Of a stretch of DNA of 64,000 bases, positions 25,070 through 35,131 are shown in pieces. A model generated the notes under the pieces. That model searched no databases. It had not been told where the DNA came from and was given only the letters and a program-made list of their open reading frames with translations. Source of the DNA: Endozoicomonas sp965199185 (GTDB lineage: Bacteria > Pseudomonadota > Gammaproteobacteria > Pseudomonadales > Endozoicomonadaceae); contig CBDAQW010000010.1 in the NCBI GenBank assembly GCA_965199185.1, positions 19,863 through 83,862 of the forward strand. Reading direction: 5' to 3'. The position numbers and the translations under genes were made by a program. Position 1 is the stretch's first letter. Each line of letters opens with the position of its first letter.

Positions 25070-27958
25070 TTACAACGCTTCACTCTGCAAAGCGTTGAGC
25101 ATTTTCTCCGGAGTGATATGCCAATCTCTGACCCAGACGTCAGTGGCATCATGGATGGCTGATGCAATCGCTGGGGCGGCTGCATTGACACTGATTTCAG
25201 AGACAGACTTGGCACCAAAAGGTCCAACAGGGTCATCACTGACTACGAGTTTCGCCTGAAAATCATCTGGCAGATCACCCACCATGGGCGAACCGTAATC
25301 AGCAAAGTTAGCATTCACTACACGGCCTTTGTCGTCGTACTGAATGGCTTCCTGCAAGGTGTGGCCAATGGCTCTCATGCTGGCACCATAAATTTGCCCA
25401 AGTGCCAGCTCAGGGTTAACCGGAGTACCGCAATCGAGCAGGGCGTGGAATTTACGCAGAGAGACTTTGCCAGTTCGGGTATCCACGGCCACTTCAGCGA
25501 AGTTAGCACCGTAAGGGAAAGCAAATTCACTGGTAATGTAACTTCCTTGTCCCATTAGCTGGCCACAGCCGGTGCCACTTTCTGCATAGTGTGCAATCTC
25601 ACCAAAGCTGATGCTTTTCTCTTTACCACGCACCAGTCTTGGGTATTCCAGCTCCAGCGCTTCTACTGGCTCTTCCAGCAGTTGAGCTGCTGTTTTCAGA
25701 ATCTTGCTGCGCAAGTCTTCCGCTGCCAGACGAGCGGCATTGCCGGAGAAGCAAGTGCCACTGGAAGCATAAGCCCCTTTATCGAACAGGCAGTGATCGG
25801 TATCGCCAGAGATAACATGAATATCATCCAGTTCAATGTGAAGAACTTCTGCTGCTAATTTGGCAACAACCGTATCCAGACCAGTACCCAGATCAGCACC
25901 ACCGGAGTGAATAATGATGCTGCCATCGGACGCTAGCTTAACCCAGGCATTGGCTTGATCAATGTCAGGAATACCTGACTTCTGTTGCATAGTCGCAACA
26001 CCACGACCAATCTTGATATAAGGCTCGGCAGGCTCTTCTTTAGGTGTCCCCCAACCAAAACCGTCAGCGCCTTCTGCAAGAGCTTTACCCAAAGCACAGC
26101 TATGCGCTACAGGAACAGAGGTTGGCAACTTGCCTTCACCGACCTTACCCAGCAATTCAAGACGCTGGCCTTCCTGTACCCGGTTTTTTTCAATCATTGC
26201 CAGATGATCAATGCCTAGGGCATCGGCCATTTCAGCCACAATCATTTGTACGGCAAAGTTACCCTTTGGACCGCCGTATCCCTGATAAGCGCCGGTGGGC
26301 ACGATGTTGGAATAGTAAGTAGTCACTTGAAATTTCACATTCGGACATGGGTAGAGCGGCAGGGAAATAGCCGGAGCGTTACAGGGTACGGTTAAAGCGT
26401 GGTTGCCATAAGGGCCGGTATTAAACCGATAATCAACATTAAATGCTGTAATAGTGCCGTCTATTTTTGCGCCCATTTTAATGGTCATTTCAGCGACATG
26501 ACGGGTAGAGGTAGCAATAAACTCTTCTTCACGGGTGTGTCGGAAAAGCACAGGGCGACCGGTTTGGTGAGTCGCAAAGGCGCAAACTTCTTCCACCAGA
26601 ACATCTTGTTTGGAACCAAAGCCTCCACCCAGGCGTTCTTTAATAACGTGAATTTTGTGCTCTTTAATACCCAGCACTTTGGAAATCTTGCGGCGTACAT
26701 GCCAGGGCACCTGTGTAGCAGCACGAACGACAATGCGATCAGCTTCCATGTAGGTGTAGCAGATATGCTGTTCCGGCGGCAGTTGTTGTGCCTGACGGGA
26801 CTGGTAGCTACGCTCCATCACAACATCAGCTTCAGCAAACCCTTTTTCTATGTCACCAATTTCTCCATGCCCTTTTGCGGCAATATTTTTGCGTGGTTCA
26901 CCACCAAAGGGGAAGTTGAAATGGATTTTACCATCCCGCTCATCGGCAGTAGCATTTTGCTCTTCCAAATCTTCAGGTGCACCGACGCCGTAGCTGATAA
27001 TACCGTTATGAACAATAGGCGCATCCTCAGCCATAGCTTCTTCAATAGAAAGCACTGGCTTTAACTCTTCGTACTCTACCTTGATCGCTTTCAGAGCGGC
27101 CTCTGCCTGAGCTTCTGTCTCGGCAACCACAGCTGCAACCCGATCACCGTAGTGACGCAGTTTTTGCCCAAACATACGACGATCCAGTGGTGATGGTTCC
27201 GGAGCAGTCTGACCGCCGGGTGTGTAATACACGTCCGGGCAGTTGCGATGATCAAAAACAGCGACCACACCGGGCATCTGCTCTGCTTCACTGGTGTCAA
27301 TGCTAGTGATGTAGGCGTGTGACAGAGGGCTGCGTAACATTTTCAGTGTGCAGGCTTCCGGAGCCACAAAATCTTCGACAAAGCAGGGCTCTGCTTTTAT
27401 TGAAGCGACGGCATCCACTTTACCGCCGGGCTTACCGACATGACGCAGGTTGTCACGGAATGATGGCGCGGCTTCACAGGTATATTCAGGATCTTCCATC
27501 CGCTTGCGGGCAATGTCTACCGCTGCGAACACTTGCTGATAGGCACTTTCTCGCAGGAATATAGAAGACAGAGTATCTGTAATTTCATCTCTGGATGGAT
27601 TGGCGTTTCTTTGCAGTAGATCGGTAAGCAACAGTGCCAGAGCAGGGTCGTTATATCCGGATTGAATGGCACCGGCATCAATCAGAGCAGATTGCACCGG
27701 GCTCAGTTTGCCATATTGATTCAGTGACTCGGCAGTGACTACATCACAATCTTCCAGTTGTGCAGCGATCAACATGGTTGCATTGACCGTACAACCATTA
27801 AGAAGAATGGTGTCTGAACCTGCGAATCCATAACCATCATCGCTATTGCGAACCGAGCGCATACCCAGTCGCTTTAGCAATGTTTGGACATTTTCACCAG
27901 CTTCGGCTGAAACAGTCTGCTGTTTACCATTAAGGTTAAATTTCAGTTCCACAATCAA
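25070..27958 (-). CDS. xdhD: XdhD, molybdenum hydroxylase of the selenium-dependent type
   Basis: A 962-residue molybdenum hydroxylase close to E. coli XdhD along its whole length. The N-terminal 180 residues have the shape of the xanthine dehydrogenase 2Fe-2S domain but lack its cysteines: the motif equivalent to CGxCTxxL reads YGFAGSDTILLNG and that equivalent to CGFCTPG reads SGYNDPA. The rest is the molybdopterin domain: PGGQTAPEPSPLDRRMFG, GGGFGSKQDV, GAYQGYGGPKGN, DIGTGLD-like ADLGTGLDTVV, and the C-terminal VGPFGAKSVSEI with the catalytic Glu. It overlaps ygfM by four bases. XdhD is one of the genes required for anaerobic urate use in gut bacteria. It needs an external electron acceptor. 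Confidence 0.93.
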   Translation of the reverse strand: MIVELKFNLNGKQQTVSAEAGENVQTLLKRLGMRSVRNSDDGYGFAGSDTILLNGCTVNATMLIAAQLEDCDVVTAESLNQYGKLSPVQSALIDAGAIQSGYNDPALALLLTDLLQRNANPSRDEITDTLSSIFLRESAYQQVFAAVDIARKRMEDPEYTCEAAPSFRDNLRHVGKPGGKVDAVASIKAEPCFVEDFVAPEACTLKMLRSPLSHAYITSIDTSEAEQMPGVVAVFDHRNCPDVYYTPGGQTAPEPSPLDRRMFGQKLRHYGDRVAAVVAETEAQAEAALKAIKVEYEELKPVLSIEEAMAEDAPIVHNGIISYGVGAPEDLEEQNATADERDGKIHFNFPFGGEPRKNIAAKGHGEIGDIEKGFAEADVVMERSYQSRQAQQLPPEQHICYTYMEADRIVVRAATQVPWHVRRKISKVLGIKEHKIHVIKERLGGGFGSKQDVLVEEVCAFATHQTGRPVLFRHTREEEFIATSTRHVAEMTIKMGAKIDGTITAFNVDYRFNTGPYGNHALTVPCNAPAISLPLYPCPNVKFQVTTYYSNIVPTGAYQGYGGPKGNFAVQMIVAEMADALGIDHLAMIEKNRVQEGQRLELLGKVGEGKLPTSVPVAHSCALGKALAEGADGFGWGTPKEEPAEPYIKIGRGVATMQQKSGIPDIDQANAWVKLASDGSIIIHSGGADLGTGLDTVVAKLAAEVLHIELDDIHVISGDTDHCLFDKGAYASSGTCFSGNAARLAAEDLRSKILKTAAQLLEEPVEALELEYPRLVRGKEKSISFGEIAHYAESGTGCGQLMGQGSYITSEFAFPYGANFAEVAVDTRTGKVSLRKFHALLDCGTPVNPELALGQIYGASMRAIGHTLQEAIQYDDKGRVVNANFADYGSPMVGDLPDDFQAKLVVSDDPVGPFGAKSVSEISVNAAAPAIASAIHDATDVWVRDWHITPEKMLNALQSEAL

Positions 27959-28752
27959 TTACCCCGAACCTTAAATTCATCCACCAGTTGTCCCACCAGA
28001 ACACCCGCCATTTGACGTTTATAATTGGCACTGCCGTTAAAGTCGTCTTGAGGGTGTACAGAGTCAGAAACTCCAGCTTCAAGATCCTTACGACTGATAT
28101 TGTCTGAGAGATATTCAGATACCAGTCCTTCAGCATCCTGTAACCGAACGATTTTGCTGCTCGAGCAGGAGATGGCGACACCGTATTGACTGGCTTCATC
28201 TGTTTGAGAGGCTACAAAGGAAACTGTGACAATAGGCTGAGAGGCACTGCTTTTAAGGATTCTTTCTGAACGACAGAAGGTTAGGTTTTTCTGAACAATG
28301 ACTTTTGTTATCAATCCTTCAGGCTGTGCCAGAAATGCTTCCAGTGTGAGCAGTTTACCTTCGGCTAATTCCACCTGAGCACCCGATGCCAGAAGTGCCG
28401 GAAGAATCTGGCATGAATCCAGATTTGCAACTACTTCACCGCCAATAGTCATCTGCTGACGCATATTGCGGCTGAAAATCAGCTGTGCGGCTTCACGCAA
28501 GCCTGCTGGAAGCTGATTGTTATCAGTGATTTCCTGCAGGGTAGATAAAGCACCAATCTCCCAGCCTCTGTTGGTTTTTTCTATGCCTTTCAGCTTCAGG
28601 CCTGCAAGGCTGATGACAATTTCACGATCGGTCCGAGTGGGGGTTGCATTCAGGCGAGCACCGCCAGCCATATAGACGGCATTGTCACCATATTGTTCCT
28701 TGAGTGCCAGTGCCTCATTGAGGGTCGCTGGTCTTAAAAACTCCCTGATCAT
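27955..28752 (-). CDS. ygfM: YgfM, FAD-binding subunit partner of XdhD
   Basis: A 265-residue FAD-binding subunit of the molybdopterin-dehydrogenase type. The FAD motifs are ATLNEALALKEQYGDNAVYM followed by AGGARL, and MTIGGEVVANLDS, which corresponds to the TIGGNI loop. The CO-dehydrogenase flavoprotein C-terminal domain occupies about residues 165-260. It overlaps xdhD by four bases, so the two are probably made in equal amounts. It likely carries electrons from XdhD. Confidence 0.88.
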   Translation of the reverse strand: MIREFLRPATLNEALALKEQYGDNAVYMAGGARLNATPTRTDREIVISLAGLKLKGIEKTNRGWEIGALSTLQEITDNNQLPAGLREAAQLIFSRNMRQQMTIGGEVVANLDSCQILPALLASGAQVELAEGKLLTLEAFLAQPEGLITKVIVQKNLTFCRSERILKSSASQPIVTVSFVASQTDEASQYGVAISCSSSKIVRLQDAEGLVSEYLSDNISRKDLEAGVSDSVHPQDDFNGSANYKRQMAGVLVGQLVDEFKVRGN

Positions 28753-28792
28753 TCTTTATCCTTCAGTTTTAAGACAATGTGTTAAACAGGAA

Positions 28793-28811
28793 AGCCCGGC
28801 CTGACCGGGCT
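28793..28811 (-). other. Hairpin between purine permease and ygfM
   Basis: AGCCCGG/CCGGGCT with a five-base loop, in the 73-base gap. A short T-containing stretch follows on the minus strand, so weak termination is possible. Confidence 0.45.
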
Positions 28812-28825
28812 CTCTTCTCGTTGAA

Positions 28826-30172
28826 TCAGATGCCAAAAATAATAAATTTCAGTGCAAACATAACCGCCAGCACCCAGACACTAACGCTGACCTCTCTGAC
28901 GCGACCCGCCATCAATTTGATGATCGGATAAGCGATAAAGCCCAGGGCAATACCATTAGCAATAGAGAAGCTCAGAGGCATCATAATGGTGGTGATAATG
29001 ACCGGACCGGCTTCAGTGAGATCAGACCAGTCCATATTGCCCAGACTGGAAGCCATAAGAACGGCGACGTATAAAAGTGCTCCTGCTGTGGCATAGCCGG
29101 GCACCATGCCCGCCAGAGGAGATAAGAATAGTGTCATTAGGAAAAACAGGCCGATAAACACAGCGGTCAGACCAGTACGACCACCAACGGCAACACCGGA
29201 AGCACTTTCAACATAAGTAGTGACAGTAGGTGCACCCATAATGGCGCCAACCCAGGAGGCAGAACCATCGGTCATCATGGCCCTGTTCATGTTTTCCATC
29301 TTGCCATTTTCATCAGCAAGACCGGCTTTATCACCGACGGCAATTAAGGTGCCTGTGGTATCGAACAGATTGACAAACATAAAGGCAACAATGACGCCAA
29401 TCATGTCTGGTGTCAGAGAACCCATAATATCCAGTTGAGCAAAGATAGGTTCGATGCTGGGAGGCATGGAGATAATACCGCTGTATTGCACGTGACCTGT
29501 CGTAAGAGCAATCCCGGTAATTAGCGCAATGGCAATTAATACCGCAGATTTCATCTTGCGATAACTCAGAGCCAGAATAATAAACAGGCTAAGGCTTGCC
29601 ATGACCTGAGAGAACCCTGTGATGTCTCCAAGACCTACGATAGTACCCGGGTTAGAAACAACAATACCGGAGGTTTTCAGGCCAATTAGCGCCAGAAACA
29701 GACCAATACCTGCAGTAATACCAATGCGTAATCCTTTGGGAATACTGTCAACAATCCATTCCCGTACTTTGCAGACACTGAGTAGCATAAAACCGATACC
29801 CCCCCAGAACACACCACCCATGGCCTGCTCCCAGGAGTAACCCATACCCAGAACGACGGCGTAGGCAAAAAAGGCATTGAGCCCCATACCCGGCGCAAGA
29901 CCAACAGGCCAGTTGGCATATAAGCCCATGGCGATGCAGCTGATGGCGGAGATTAAACAGGTCGCAACAAACAGTGCGCCTCTGTCCATGCCCGCTGCCG
30001 AAAGCATTTCAGGAATAACAAACACCACATAACTCATGGTGAGAAATGTGGTGAATCCCGCAATCGCTTCTGTTTTTACAGAAGTGCCATGTTTTTTCAG
30101 GTGAAATAATCTTTCCAGTAGTGATTCTTTTTCTAATGAAACCTGACTAAGGTCTATGTCACTATTTTGCAT
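28826..30172 (-). CDS. AzgA-type purine (guanine/hypoxanthine or adenine) permease
   Basis: A permease of about 448 residues of the AzgA/GhxP-AdeP branch of the NCS2 superfamily. Visible features are the N-terminal KHGTSVKTEAIAGFTTFLTM, the GLAPGMGLNAFF helix, VNLFDTTGTLIAVGDKAGL and the conserved VESASGVAVGGRTGLTAV motif. The ATG at 30172 has GGGGGA five bases ahead; an in-frame TTG at 30184 is less likely. It probably brings guanine or hypoxanthine to GuaD and the molybdenum hydroxylases. It is E. coli GhxP-like in detail, although ghxQ is the purine-cluster member there. Confidence 0.87.
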   Translation of the reverse strand: MQNSDIDLSQVSLEKESLLERLFHLKKHGTSVKTEAIAGFTTFLTMSYVVFVIPEMLSAAGMDRGALFVATCLISAISCIAMGLYANWPVGLAPGMGLNAFFAYAVVLGMGYSWEQAMGGVFWGGIGFMLLSVCKVREWIVDSIPKGLRIGITAGIGLFLALIGLKTSGIVVSNPGTIVGLGDITGFSQVMASLSLFIILALSYRKMKSAVLIAIALITGIALTTGHVQYSGIISMPPSIEPIFAQLDIMGSLTPDMIGVIVAFMFVNLFDTTGTLIAVGDKAGLADENGKMENMNRAMMTDGSASWVGAIMGAPTVTTYVESASGVAVGGRTGLTAVFIGLFFLMTLFLSPLAGMVPGYATAGALLYVAVLMASSLGNMDWSDLTEAGPVIITTIMMPLSFSIANGIALGFIAYPIIKLMAGRVREVSVSVWVLAVMFALKFIIFGI

Positions 30173-30285
30173 ATTTTCCCCCAACGGTTAGGCGGAGCCT
30201 GAGGTATTCAGACTCCGGTCTGCAACCATGCTGATGGCCTTATCACGCCTGCCAAAGGCAGTAGTAATGGTGCTGGCTGATTCCT

Positions 30286-31611
30286 TCAGCCAAGTCTGTC
30301 CATATTCTCCCAAAGACGTTTTGCTGCTTTGCTGGCATCCGCGTAGATTTCACGGACATCGAATGGGAACTGACGGTCTTCATAGACGACAGAACCGTTC
30401 ACAATCACCGTGCGAACCCCTGAACTGTTCATGCCAAAGGCAAGATGGCCTGGCAGGTTGTCACCCATAAAGGGTGTTGGTGCGTCGTAGTCATAGATCA
30501 CCAGGTCTGCATGACAACCGACTTCTATGCGTCCGAACTGGCCGCCGAAATTACGTTCCAGCAGGCGGTTACCGTTATTAAGGAAGTTCAGGAAACTGTC
30601 AGGCCAGAGAGGACCACCGGCATCACGGTGTTTAAAGAACGCAAACTTCATTTCTTCAAACATATCGCTGCCAATGCCATCGGTGCCCAGTGCCACGTTG
30701 TTAAACGACGCCAGGTTATGGTTGTAACCCACGTTGTTATTCATGTTTGAACGTGGGTTATGGACGAGAAATCCATCCCGCTCATTCAACAGTTCGATAT
30801 CGGTAGTGGTGAGGTAGGAGCCGTGAGCAATCAGGCTTTTCTCATTCAGAAGGTTGAAACTATCCAGTCGCTGAAGTAATTCCTGGCCATACTGGTGACG
30901 GCTCCAGGTGGAATCGTATTTGTCTTCAGCAACGTGAATGTGTAACCCGCGACCGGTTTCCTTGAGTGCATCAGACAACATGCCCAAACCATCATTGGGT
31001 ACGGTAAACGGAGCATGAGCGCCAATATGAGCTTCGACCAGATAAGGTTCTTCTCCTTTCACTCTGGCACTATCAATTAATTGAGCGAATTCAATGTTTT
31101 CACGAACACCCGCTTCCAGTTCTGCCATACCGTTATTGCGATCAGTGGTTTCGAAGCAGGTCATGCCACGCAGGCCGGCTTTCATAAAGCCTTTACGGAG
31201 TGTACTCAGAGAACCTTTGATGTAGGAAGGAGAGGCATGATGGTCAATAACGGAAGTGCAACCGGACTTGATGGATTCCAGTGAGCAAACCAGCCCGCTG
31301 TAATAAAGAATCTCTTCATCAAGCGCACGATCCAGTCGCCACCACAGATTTTTCAGGGTACTGACAAAATCAGGAGAAGGCTTTATTTCAGCCATAACAC
31401 CACGGGACAGGCCTGAATAAAAGTGGTTATGACTGCAAACAATCCCTGGCATCACCAGACGACCGGACGCATCAATTACTTTTGTAGCGCGGCTGCTATC
31501 GAGAGCAGTGCCTACTTCAATAATCTGGTTATCCTTGACCAGAATATCCATTCCTTCAGAGACAGAAGCAGGCTGGAATTGAACGACAGTGGCATTTTTA
31601 ATTAATAACAT
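30286..31611 (-). CDS. ssnA: SsnA, putative aminohydrolase
   Basis: A 441-residue amidohydrolase of the SsnA family, next to ygfK as in E. coli. Metal-site motifs: GIVCSHNHFYSGLSRG, VEAHIGAHAPF, LHIHVAEDKYDS, LIAHGSYL and LGTDGIGSDMFEE. SsnA is required for anaerobic urate and purine breakdown in bacteria carrying this cluster. A ring-opening or deaminating step after the YgfK/XdhD reactions is likely, but the exact substrate is not established. The next gene downstream is the purine permease, 113 bases away. Confidence 0.92.
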   Translation of the reverse strand: MLLIKNATVVQFQPASVSEGMDILVKDNQIIEVGTALDSSRATKVIDASGRLVMPGIVCSHNHFYSGLSRGVMAEIKPSPDFVSTLKNLWWRLDRALDEEILYYSGLVCSLESIKSGCTSVIDHHASPSYIKGSLSTLRKGFMKAGLRGMTCFETTDRNNGMAELEAGVRENIEFAQLIDSARVKGEEPYLVEAHIGAHAPFTVPNDGLGMLSDALKETGRGLHIHVAEDKYDSTWSRHQYGQELLQRLDSFNLLNEKSLIAHGSYLTTTDIELLNERDGFLVHNPRSNMNNNVGYNHNLASFNNVALGTDGIGSDMFEEMKFAFFKHRDAGGPLWPDSFLNFLNNGNRLLERNFGGQFGRIEVGCHADLVIYDYDAPTPFMGDNLPGHLAFGMNSSGVRTVIVNGSVVYEDRQFPFDVREIYADASKAAKRLWENMDRLG

Positions 31612-31629
31612 CTTTATCTATCCTGAATG

Positions 31630-31651
31630 GACACCGGGGTGATCCGGTGTC
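31630..31651 (-). other. Hairpin between ygfK and ssnA
   Basis: A perfect eight-base stem GACACCGG/CCGGTGTC with a six-base loop in the 50-base gap. There is no T-run, so it is an intercistronic structure rather than a terminator. Confidence 0.5.
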
Positions 31652-31661
31652 TGACAAATCC

Positions 31662-34600
31662 TTAGATACCCACTTTACCCAACAGGTGTGAGTGCTGAAG
31701 ATAGACATGGCTGATAATCCGGCCAATATCGTTCAGCTCTGCGGGGGCACCGCTGATCTCGCCCAGAACATTGATAGTCAGATTGAAAATCTCATCGTTG
31801 TGGCGCACCAGAAGCTGGTCCTGATCAACAAGGAATCCGGTGTTAGTACTGTTCTCAAAGTCCTGCTTCAAACTGAAGATGGTCAGCTTTTCCTTGTAAG
31901 GGCGGCTTTCCCAGTTACAGAACTGGGCACAGTTACCACACTCATTGCAGTAAGCATCCAGATGCAACACCTGATGGCGATCTTTGAAGCCGGGAATCTC
32001 AATAGAGACATTGGCGCGGTTCGGACAGACATCAACACACTTGTTACAAATGTGTTGGCATTCAAGGCAACGCTCGCCTTCCTGAGCAGCAAACTGTTCA
32101 ACCGTTTCAGTGGGGACGGCTGTCAGAGGGATCAGACCACGGCGACGACGGATAGCCGCTTCATCCACAGGCATGGTTTGTGTTGGCTGGTGGATGCGAC
32201 CTTCTTCACGCTGTACTGCTGTGGCGACTGCGTTACGAGCTTCTTCAATACAACGTACGACAGTGGATGGGCCTGTGTGCGCATCACCAATCAGGAAGAC
32301 ATTAGCAACACCGGTTTCATTGGTATTGCGATCAACCACTGTCCAGCCATTAGTGCCTGCAGGCAGACCCATGCTGGTGAGCAGTTCGGTATCAGCCTGT
32401 TCACCAATGGCGGTAATTATAGTGTCTACCTGAGCTGTTATTGTTTCATCTGTCGCCTCCGGGCGACGACGACCACTGGCATCCGGTTCACCCAGTTTCA
32501 TTACCCGGCAGGTTAGCTCACCCGACTCGGTCATGGATTCCGGGTTTGTAAGGAAATGGAACTCTGCACCATCGGTAACTGCATTATTATACTCTTCCCG
32601 GTCAGCGGGCATTTCATGTTCGGTACGACGATAAAAGACAAATGCTTTTTCAACGCCGTCTACTTTTAATGCGGCTCTGGCGCTGTCCATTGCCGTATTA
32701 CCGCCACCCACAACGGCGACGGTTTTGCCTAACTTAAGCGTTTCTGGCTGACTGTTGAACTGTCGCAGGAAAGACAGTGACGGCATCAGGCGAGACCGGT
32801 CTCCGGTCAATGGCATACGATTGCCTTTTTCAGCACCAATACCGACAAAGACATAGTCAAAGCCACTGGCTTTCAGATGGGACGCATCAATGTCAGTGTC
32901 GCATCCGAATTCAAACTGGACGCCATGCGCCTGAACAAAATCGATATCTTGCTGAATCACTTCAGCAGGGATACGGAAGTTAGGCAGAACATTGCGAATA
33001 ATTCCGCCGGCATCTTTCTCTTTCTCAAAGACCACTACCGGAAAGCCGGCGCGAGCCAGAAAATAAGCGGCAGATAAACCAGCTGGTCCGGCACCAATGA
33101 CGGCACAGCGCGCTTCAAGGTGTTGGGTAGGTTTTTGCCAGTCGGCTTTGTATTGATCCCAACCCTGCTCAACGGCGATGCGCTTCATATCGCGAATTTT
33201 AACCGCACCTTCATAATCCTTACGGGTACAGCTGTACATGCATTGATGATCACAAATGTGACCGGTAATGCCAGGTAAAGGGTTTTTGTCGTATATCAGA
33301 CTTAACGCCTGTTTGTATTCACCGTTAGCAACCAGCTGAATGTATTCAGGCACATCCTGTCCAATGGGGCATGTTTGCTTGCATGGGGCAATGGTGCAAT
33401 CTGTCAGAGGAGAGACTGACTTCTGTCGGTTCGGCGATTCGTGCCAGCTTTTTTTCGTATATTCGTCATCGGTCAGAGATTTTGCTGCCAGAGTTTCCAG
33501 AGCGGTAACATCGACTTTTTCAGTACTCCATGTGTCGCAGTCCTCAAGGGTTTGAGCGCAGTCACGAAGGCGCATATAACCACCAGGTTTGAGCATCTCC
33601 GTTGCCATAGTAATAGGGCGAATACCGGTATTAAAAATCTCTGCCACATTGCCCTTCCATGCACCACCTGAATAAGACATGGGAATCTGACCGTCAAACT
33701 CGCGGGCAATAGCCAGTGCCAGATTGATAGTCAGTGGATAAAGTGAGCGACCGGACATGTACATCTCTTCACCAGGAAGACGACCACGGTTGTTTATACA
33801 ACCCAGGGTGTTGGATAACTTCACACCAAAGCTCTGTCCTTGCTCTGCGCCCACTTTACGCAAGCGGTGCAGCATTGGCAGAGCATCTTCCATTTGCAAG
33901 TCGTGACTGAAAGACTCTTCTTTCAATCCGATATAATCAAACCCTCGATCATCGAGAATCTGTCGTACACGCTGATATCCAAGCAGAGTCGGGTTAAGTT
34001 TGACAAAAGTATCGATATGTTTCTCTGTCAGCATGTAATGACAGATGGCCTCAATTTCATGGGGAGGGCAGCCGTGCATTGTAGACAGCGTTACAGAGCG
34101 GGCAATATTCGGGGAGATTGTGTCTACCCGGGATAGCAGAGAATCGATCCGGTCTGAGTGCTTGAAGGTTTCCTGTACTTCAGCATCCTGCAGCCAGGCT
34201 TTAATCTGTTTTCTGTACTGTGTAAAGTGGTCGTGGTTGCTACTGTCCATCATGTTATCGATGAACGTCTGCATAGGAGCCGTTTTAATCCCTTGCAGGT
34301 CGTAACCCACGCTCATATTGAAGATAAAGCTTTTCTCTTCCCTGGCCTCTTCTTCTGTTATTGCCGGATCAAACAGCGATTCCAGTACATGCAAAATGAC
34401 CCAGGATTTCAGGTATTCATCATAAGCCTTAGGTAGAGTGAATTCGGTAGACCATTCGGTGTTATAACATTCATCTTCAGGATCGATACAGGGCTTTTCC
34501 AGTTCCAGCGTGTCCATGATCTGCACGGTTTTCAGTTCAATAAACCGACCGCCAGCCGCCCATGAGGCAATAATGTTCTGCGCCAGCTGAGTGTGAGGGC

Positions 34601-34778
34601 CAGCCGCAGGACCAACCGCAGTGGTCATGGATTCAGAACAGATAGGAATACGCTGATTGTTTTTCTTTCTGAAAAATTGTTCGGATTTAATACCGAACAA
34701 TGATTTGCTCTGCTTATATTCCCCGTGAATTCGATTCAGCATTTCCTGAAACGGAACGGGGCGCATAATATCACCCAT
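31662..34778 (-). CDS. ygfK: YgfK, Fe-S flavoprotein (annotated elsewhere as putative selenate reductase subunit)
   Basis: A 1038-residue multidomain reductase. The N-terminal 430 residues form a dihydroorotate-dehydrogenase-like barrel (VGYDLQGIKTAPMQ; SVTLSTMHGCPPHE; KLNPTLLGY). Then comes a GltD-like module with Fe-S motifs (CTIAPCKQTCPIGQ; CDHQCMYSCTR), the FAD site (CAVIGAGPAGLSAAYFL), the NAD(P) site (AVVGGGNTAMDSARAAL) and FLIGDAHTGPSTVV. The C-terminus has two 4Fe-4S sets (CLECQHICNKCVDVCPN; YCNECGNCAQFCNW). In urate-degrading anaerobes ygfK is essential for growth on urate, and reductive opening of the purine system is the favoured role. GGAG stands eight bases before the ATG. It is the first gene of the operon behind the sigma-54 promoter at 34901. 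Confidence 0.93.
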   Translation of the reverse strand: MGDIMRPVPFQEMLNRIHGEYKQSKSLFGIKSEQFFRKKNNQRIPICSESMTTAVGPAAGPHTQLAQNIIASWAAGGRFIELKTVQIMDTLELEKPCIDPEDECYNTEWSTEFTLPKAYDEYLKSWVILHVLESLFDPAITEEEAREEKSFIFNMSVGYDLQGIKTAPMQTFIDNMMDSSNHDHFTQYRKQIKAWLQDAEVQETFKHSDRIDSLLSRVDTISPNIARSVTLSTMHGCPPHEIEAICHYMLTEKHIDTFVKLNPTLLGYQRVRQILDDRGFDYIGLKEESFSHDLQMEDALPMLHRLRKVGAEQGQSFGVKLSNTLGCINNRGRLPGEEMYMSGRSLYPLTINLALAIAREFDGQIPMSYSGGAWKGNVAEIFNTGIRPITMATEMLKPGGYMRLRDCAQTLEDCDTWSTEKVDVTALETLAAKSLTDDEYTKKSWHESPNRQKSVSPLTDCTIAPCKQTCPIGQDVPEYIQLVANGEYKQALSLIYDKNPLPGITGHICDHQCMYSCTRKDYEGAVKIRDMKRIAVEQGWDQYKADWQKPTQHLEARCAVIGAGPAGLSAAYFLARAGFPVVVFEKEKDAGGIIRNVLPNFRIPAEVIQQDIDFVQAHGVQFEFGCDTDIDASHLKASGFDYVFVGIGAEKGNRMPLTGDRSRLMPSLSFLRQFNSQPETLKLGKTVAVVGGGNTAMDSARAALKVDGVEKAFVFYRRTEHEMPADREEYNNAVTDGAEFHFLTNPESMTESGELTCRVMKLGEPDASGRRRPEATDETITAQVDTIITAIGEQADTELLTSMGLPAGTNGWTVVDRNTNETGVANVFLIGDAHTGPSTVVRCIEEARNAVATAVQREEGRIHQPTQTMPVDEAAIRRRRGLIPLTAVPTETVEQFAAQEGERCLECQHICNKCVDVCPNRANVSIEIPGFKDRHQVLHLDAYCNECGNCAQFCNWESRPYKEKLTIFSLKQDFENSTNTGFLVDQDQLLVRHNDEIFNLTINVLGEISGAPAELNDIGRIISHVYLQHSHLLGKVGI

Positions 34779-35131
34779 TGATACATCTCCTTCGCATCAG
34801 ACTGAACACGATCTTCTGAAGTACTCGGCTGACTATCGTTGATCAATTATTCGGTCTGCTAAAAACCTGAAAGGTCATTTATTAATTCTGAGTGACTAAA
34901 TGCATAAATCTTGCCAAAATTTTAAATATGGTCGAAAAAAATAATAGCTAAAAGCAAATGTTGATCTGAAGCAAAGTTACTGGTTTTTTTTATTGAGAAA
35001 ACTGAGCGAAATAAAATAGCTCATTGAGTGTAATGGTTATTTTAAATGCTGATTGAGAACGATTTTTATTTAAAAACTAGTGTTAGAATTATTTATTTCG
35101 ATTTGATTGGATGCTTTATCATATTGATTAT
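34779..35131. other. Regulatory region upstream of ygfK
   Basis: An A/T-rich interval between the end of ygeV and the start of ygfK. It contains the sigma-54 promoter described separately and, 85-120 bases upstream of it, the inverted repeat TGAGC-N11-GCTCA (35003-35023), a candidate activator site. No gene is visible. Confidence 0.5.
34901..34917 (-). promoter_or_regulatory. Sigma-54 promoter for the ygfK operon
   Basis: On the minus strand the sequence reads TTGGCAAGATTTATGCA, close to the -24/-12 consensus TTGGCACG-N4-TTGCA. GG and GC are exactly ten bases apart. It would start transcription about 110 bases before ygfK. The neighbouring ygeV encodes a sigma-54 activator. Confidence 0.7.

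Noticed and set aside
31692..32516. Long open frame of 274 codons opposite ygfK
   Set aside because: Antisense frame of a strongly conserved gene; no recognisable domain, and similar long antisense frames occur opposite thiY, ygeW, ygeY and nifJ.
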